From: Lenisia limosa
Lineage: Eukaryota; Breviatea
Direction of reading: 5' to 3'
Assembly (NCBI GenBank): GCA_001655205.1
Contig: LPNZ01010589.1
Span: 1 to 21,554, forward strand
Length of the DNA stretch: 21,554 bases
The notes beneath the pieces are model-generated. The model did no database searches. It was not told the origin of the DNA and was given only the letters and a program-made list of their open reading frames with translations. How positions within the stretch are numbered: position 1 is the stretch's first letter; each line of letters begins with the position of its first letter. The position numbers and the translations under genes were made by a program. Shown piece after piece: positions 20,901 through 21,554 of this stretch.

Positions 20901-21554
20901 NNNNNNNNNNNNNNNNNNNNNNNNNNNNNNNNNNNNNNNNNNNNNNNNNNNNNNNNNNNNNNNNNNNNNNNNNNNNNNNNNNNNNNNNNNNNNNCAGCAC
21001 TATGAATATGATATTATTTGAGGTACATGTATCATTGTGAATTCATATTACTGTATATTTTTCAATTTGCCACTTATTAATACACTGGAATGGTATGCAA
21101 AAAGCTCTATGTTCGGAGGTGTTGTGCGGCAAATGGTTGGGTGAATTATTATCAGAGAGATCATCGAATATCTCCTACAAACGTGATAATGTGGCTGACT
21201 TCGAACAGACTCTCCTTGTTATATTATGCAAAATGCTACAGATATAATTCCACTTAGCAAGACGGCAAGACGGACCACACGGAGTGGGCCTTCACAGTGG
21301 AGTGTGTCCAGGAGCCAATGCATTCAAGAAAGGTTGGCGCTTCCTGGATTAAAATAAAAAAACTCAGTATCTCTCTTTTTGAGTTTTCATCATGTTATAT
21401 TACATGTGGCATTCTATTTTAGTTAGTTTTCAACTTATTTGAATGTATAATTTGTGTTACTTATCACAGAATATGAGCGAATTTGGATCTATAACCCCTG
21501 CTTAATTGACTGGTGTAGGTGGTCGTTGCTGGAACCGAGGTTCTTGATTTCCAA
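17984..21554 (+). CDS. Unrecognised multi-exon secreted protein, runs off the right edge
   Basis: Exons seen: 17984-18037 (signal peptide MRAFYFLCLFLASAFAIK), 18121-18201, a fragment emerging from the gap to about 18305 (IGGYFTDDSILI), 18335-18401, 18824-18889, 19023 or 19051-19099, 19333-19427, 19776-19864, 20449-20529, 20698-20877, 21258-21332, 21519-21554 onward. Phases agree at all junctions not crossed by a gap, and donors and acceptors are GT...AG. The exon pair around VILRAVNTGNHNSW and YIRVRSKDPARNPVFQIRAL reads like an extracellular beta-sandwich and faintly like bacterial pre-peptidase (PPC) domains; this is not enough to assign it. Another exon carries a run of six prolines and an N-glycosylation sequon (NTT). 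Two gaps (18507-18636, 20008-20133) may hide exons; the 18217-18266 gap probably covers the start of one. No catalytic motif or transmembrane helix was seen before the window ends. Confidence 0.65.
18217..18266. other. Assembly gap (50 N) with poly-G edge
   Basis: Follows the donor of exon 18121-18201 and a run of G. An exon fragment emerges on its right side. Confidence 0.95.
18507..18636. other. Assembly gap (130 N)
   Basis: No homopolymer edge. The sequence on both sides is probably intronic and partly similar (TCATATG[CT]GCCATA at both), so a repeat may have caused the break. Confidence 0.95.
20008..20133. other. Assembly gap (126 N) with poly-C edge
   Basis: The left edge is a run of C. 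It lies between exons 19776-19864 and 20449-20529, which join in phase, so it is probably intronic. Confidence 0.95.
20895..20994. other. Assembly gap (100 N) with poly-G edge
   Basis: The left edge is a run of G just after the inferred donor at 20878. It is probably intronic, since exons 20698-20877 and 21258-21332 join in phase. Confidence 0.95.

Noticed and set aside
1-21554. CRISPR arrays, insertion sequences, rRNA or tRNA genes
   Set aside because: No spaced direct repeats, transposase motifs, terminal inverted repeats or recognisable tRNA/rRNA sequence were seen by reading both strands.

Overview
The window is nuclear DNA from an intron-rich eukaryote, most likely a unicellular protist. 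Nearly every coding stretch is cut by short introns (many of 30-110 nt). Every supported gene was rebuilt by joining exons whose phases agree, because single ORFs capture only fragments. Two genes constrain the lineage: a spliced ARPC2 (Arp2/3 complex, so actin-based motility) and a spliced tectonic-family gene (ciliary transition zone). An amoeboid organism that also makes or once made a cilium, such as a flagellate-capable amoebozoan, fits best, but this is inference. Nine runs of N (50-130 nt) interrupt the assembly, and seven are bordered on one side by a long poly-G or poly-C run.

Layout, left to right: (1) minus strand, about 5847 to beyond base 1: biosynthetic arginine decarboxylase of the SpeA type, at least 20 exons, C-terminus off the left edge. 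(2) plus strand, 6093-10453: secreted or membrane tectonic-family protein, about 20 exons. (3) minus strand, 12805-10984: family-16 (METTL21/23-like) protein methyltransferase. (4) plus strand, 12969-14402: ARPC2, nine exons, 301 aa, complete. (5) minus strand, 17608-14660: an unrecognised secreted protein of 330 aa in 16 exons, whose N-terminal third reads like a phage or giant-virus tail-fibre segment. (6) plus strand, 17984 to the right edge: an unrecognised multi-exon secreted protein.

The six genes alternate strictly in strand, giving three head-to-head pairs (1/2, 3/4, 5/6) with 163-375 bp between start codons and two tail-to-tail junctions. No operon logic applies, and genes 1-4 look like ordinary conserved cell functions. 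Genes 5 and 6 are the unfamiliar part: two secreted, many-exon proteins sharing one intergenic promoter region, one of them carrying virus-fibre-like sequence.

Beyond genes, a conserved element (18 identical nt, a 20-nt spacer, 13 identical nt) lies in the sense orientation inside introns of two unrelated genes, with a weaker third copy in an intron of gene 5. It may be an intron-hosted small RNA or a dispersed repeat. A large share of the inferred 5' splice sites read GTGGG rather than GTRAGT.
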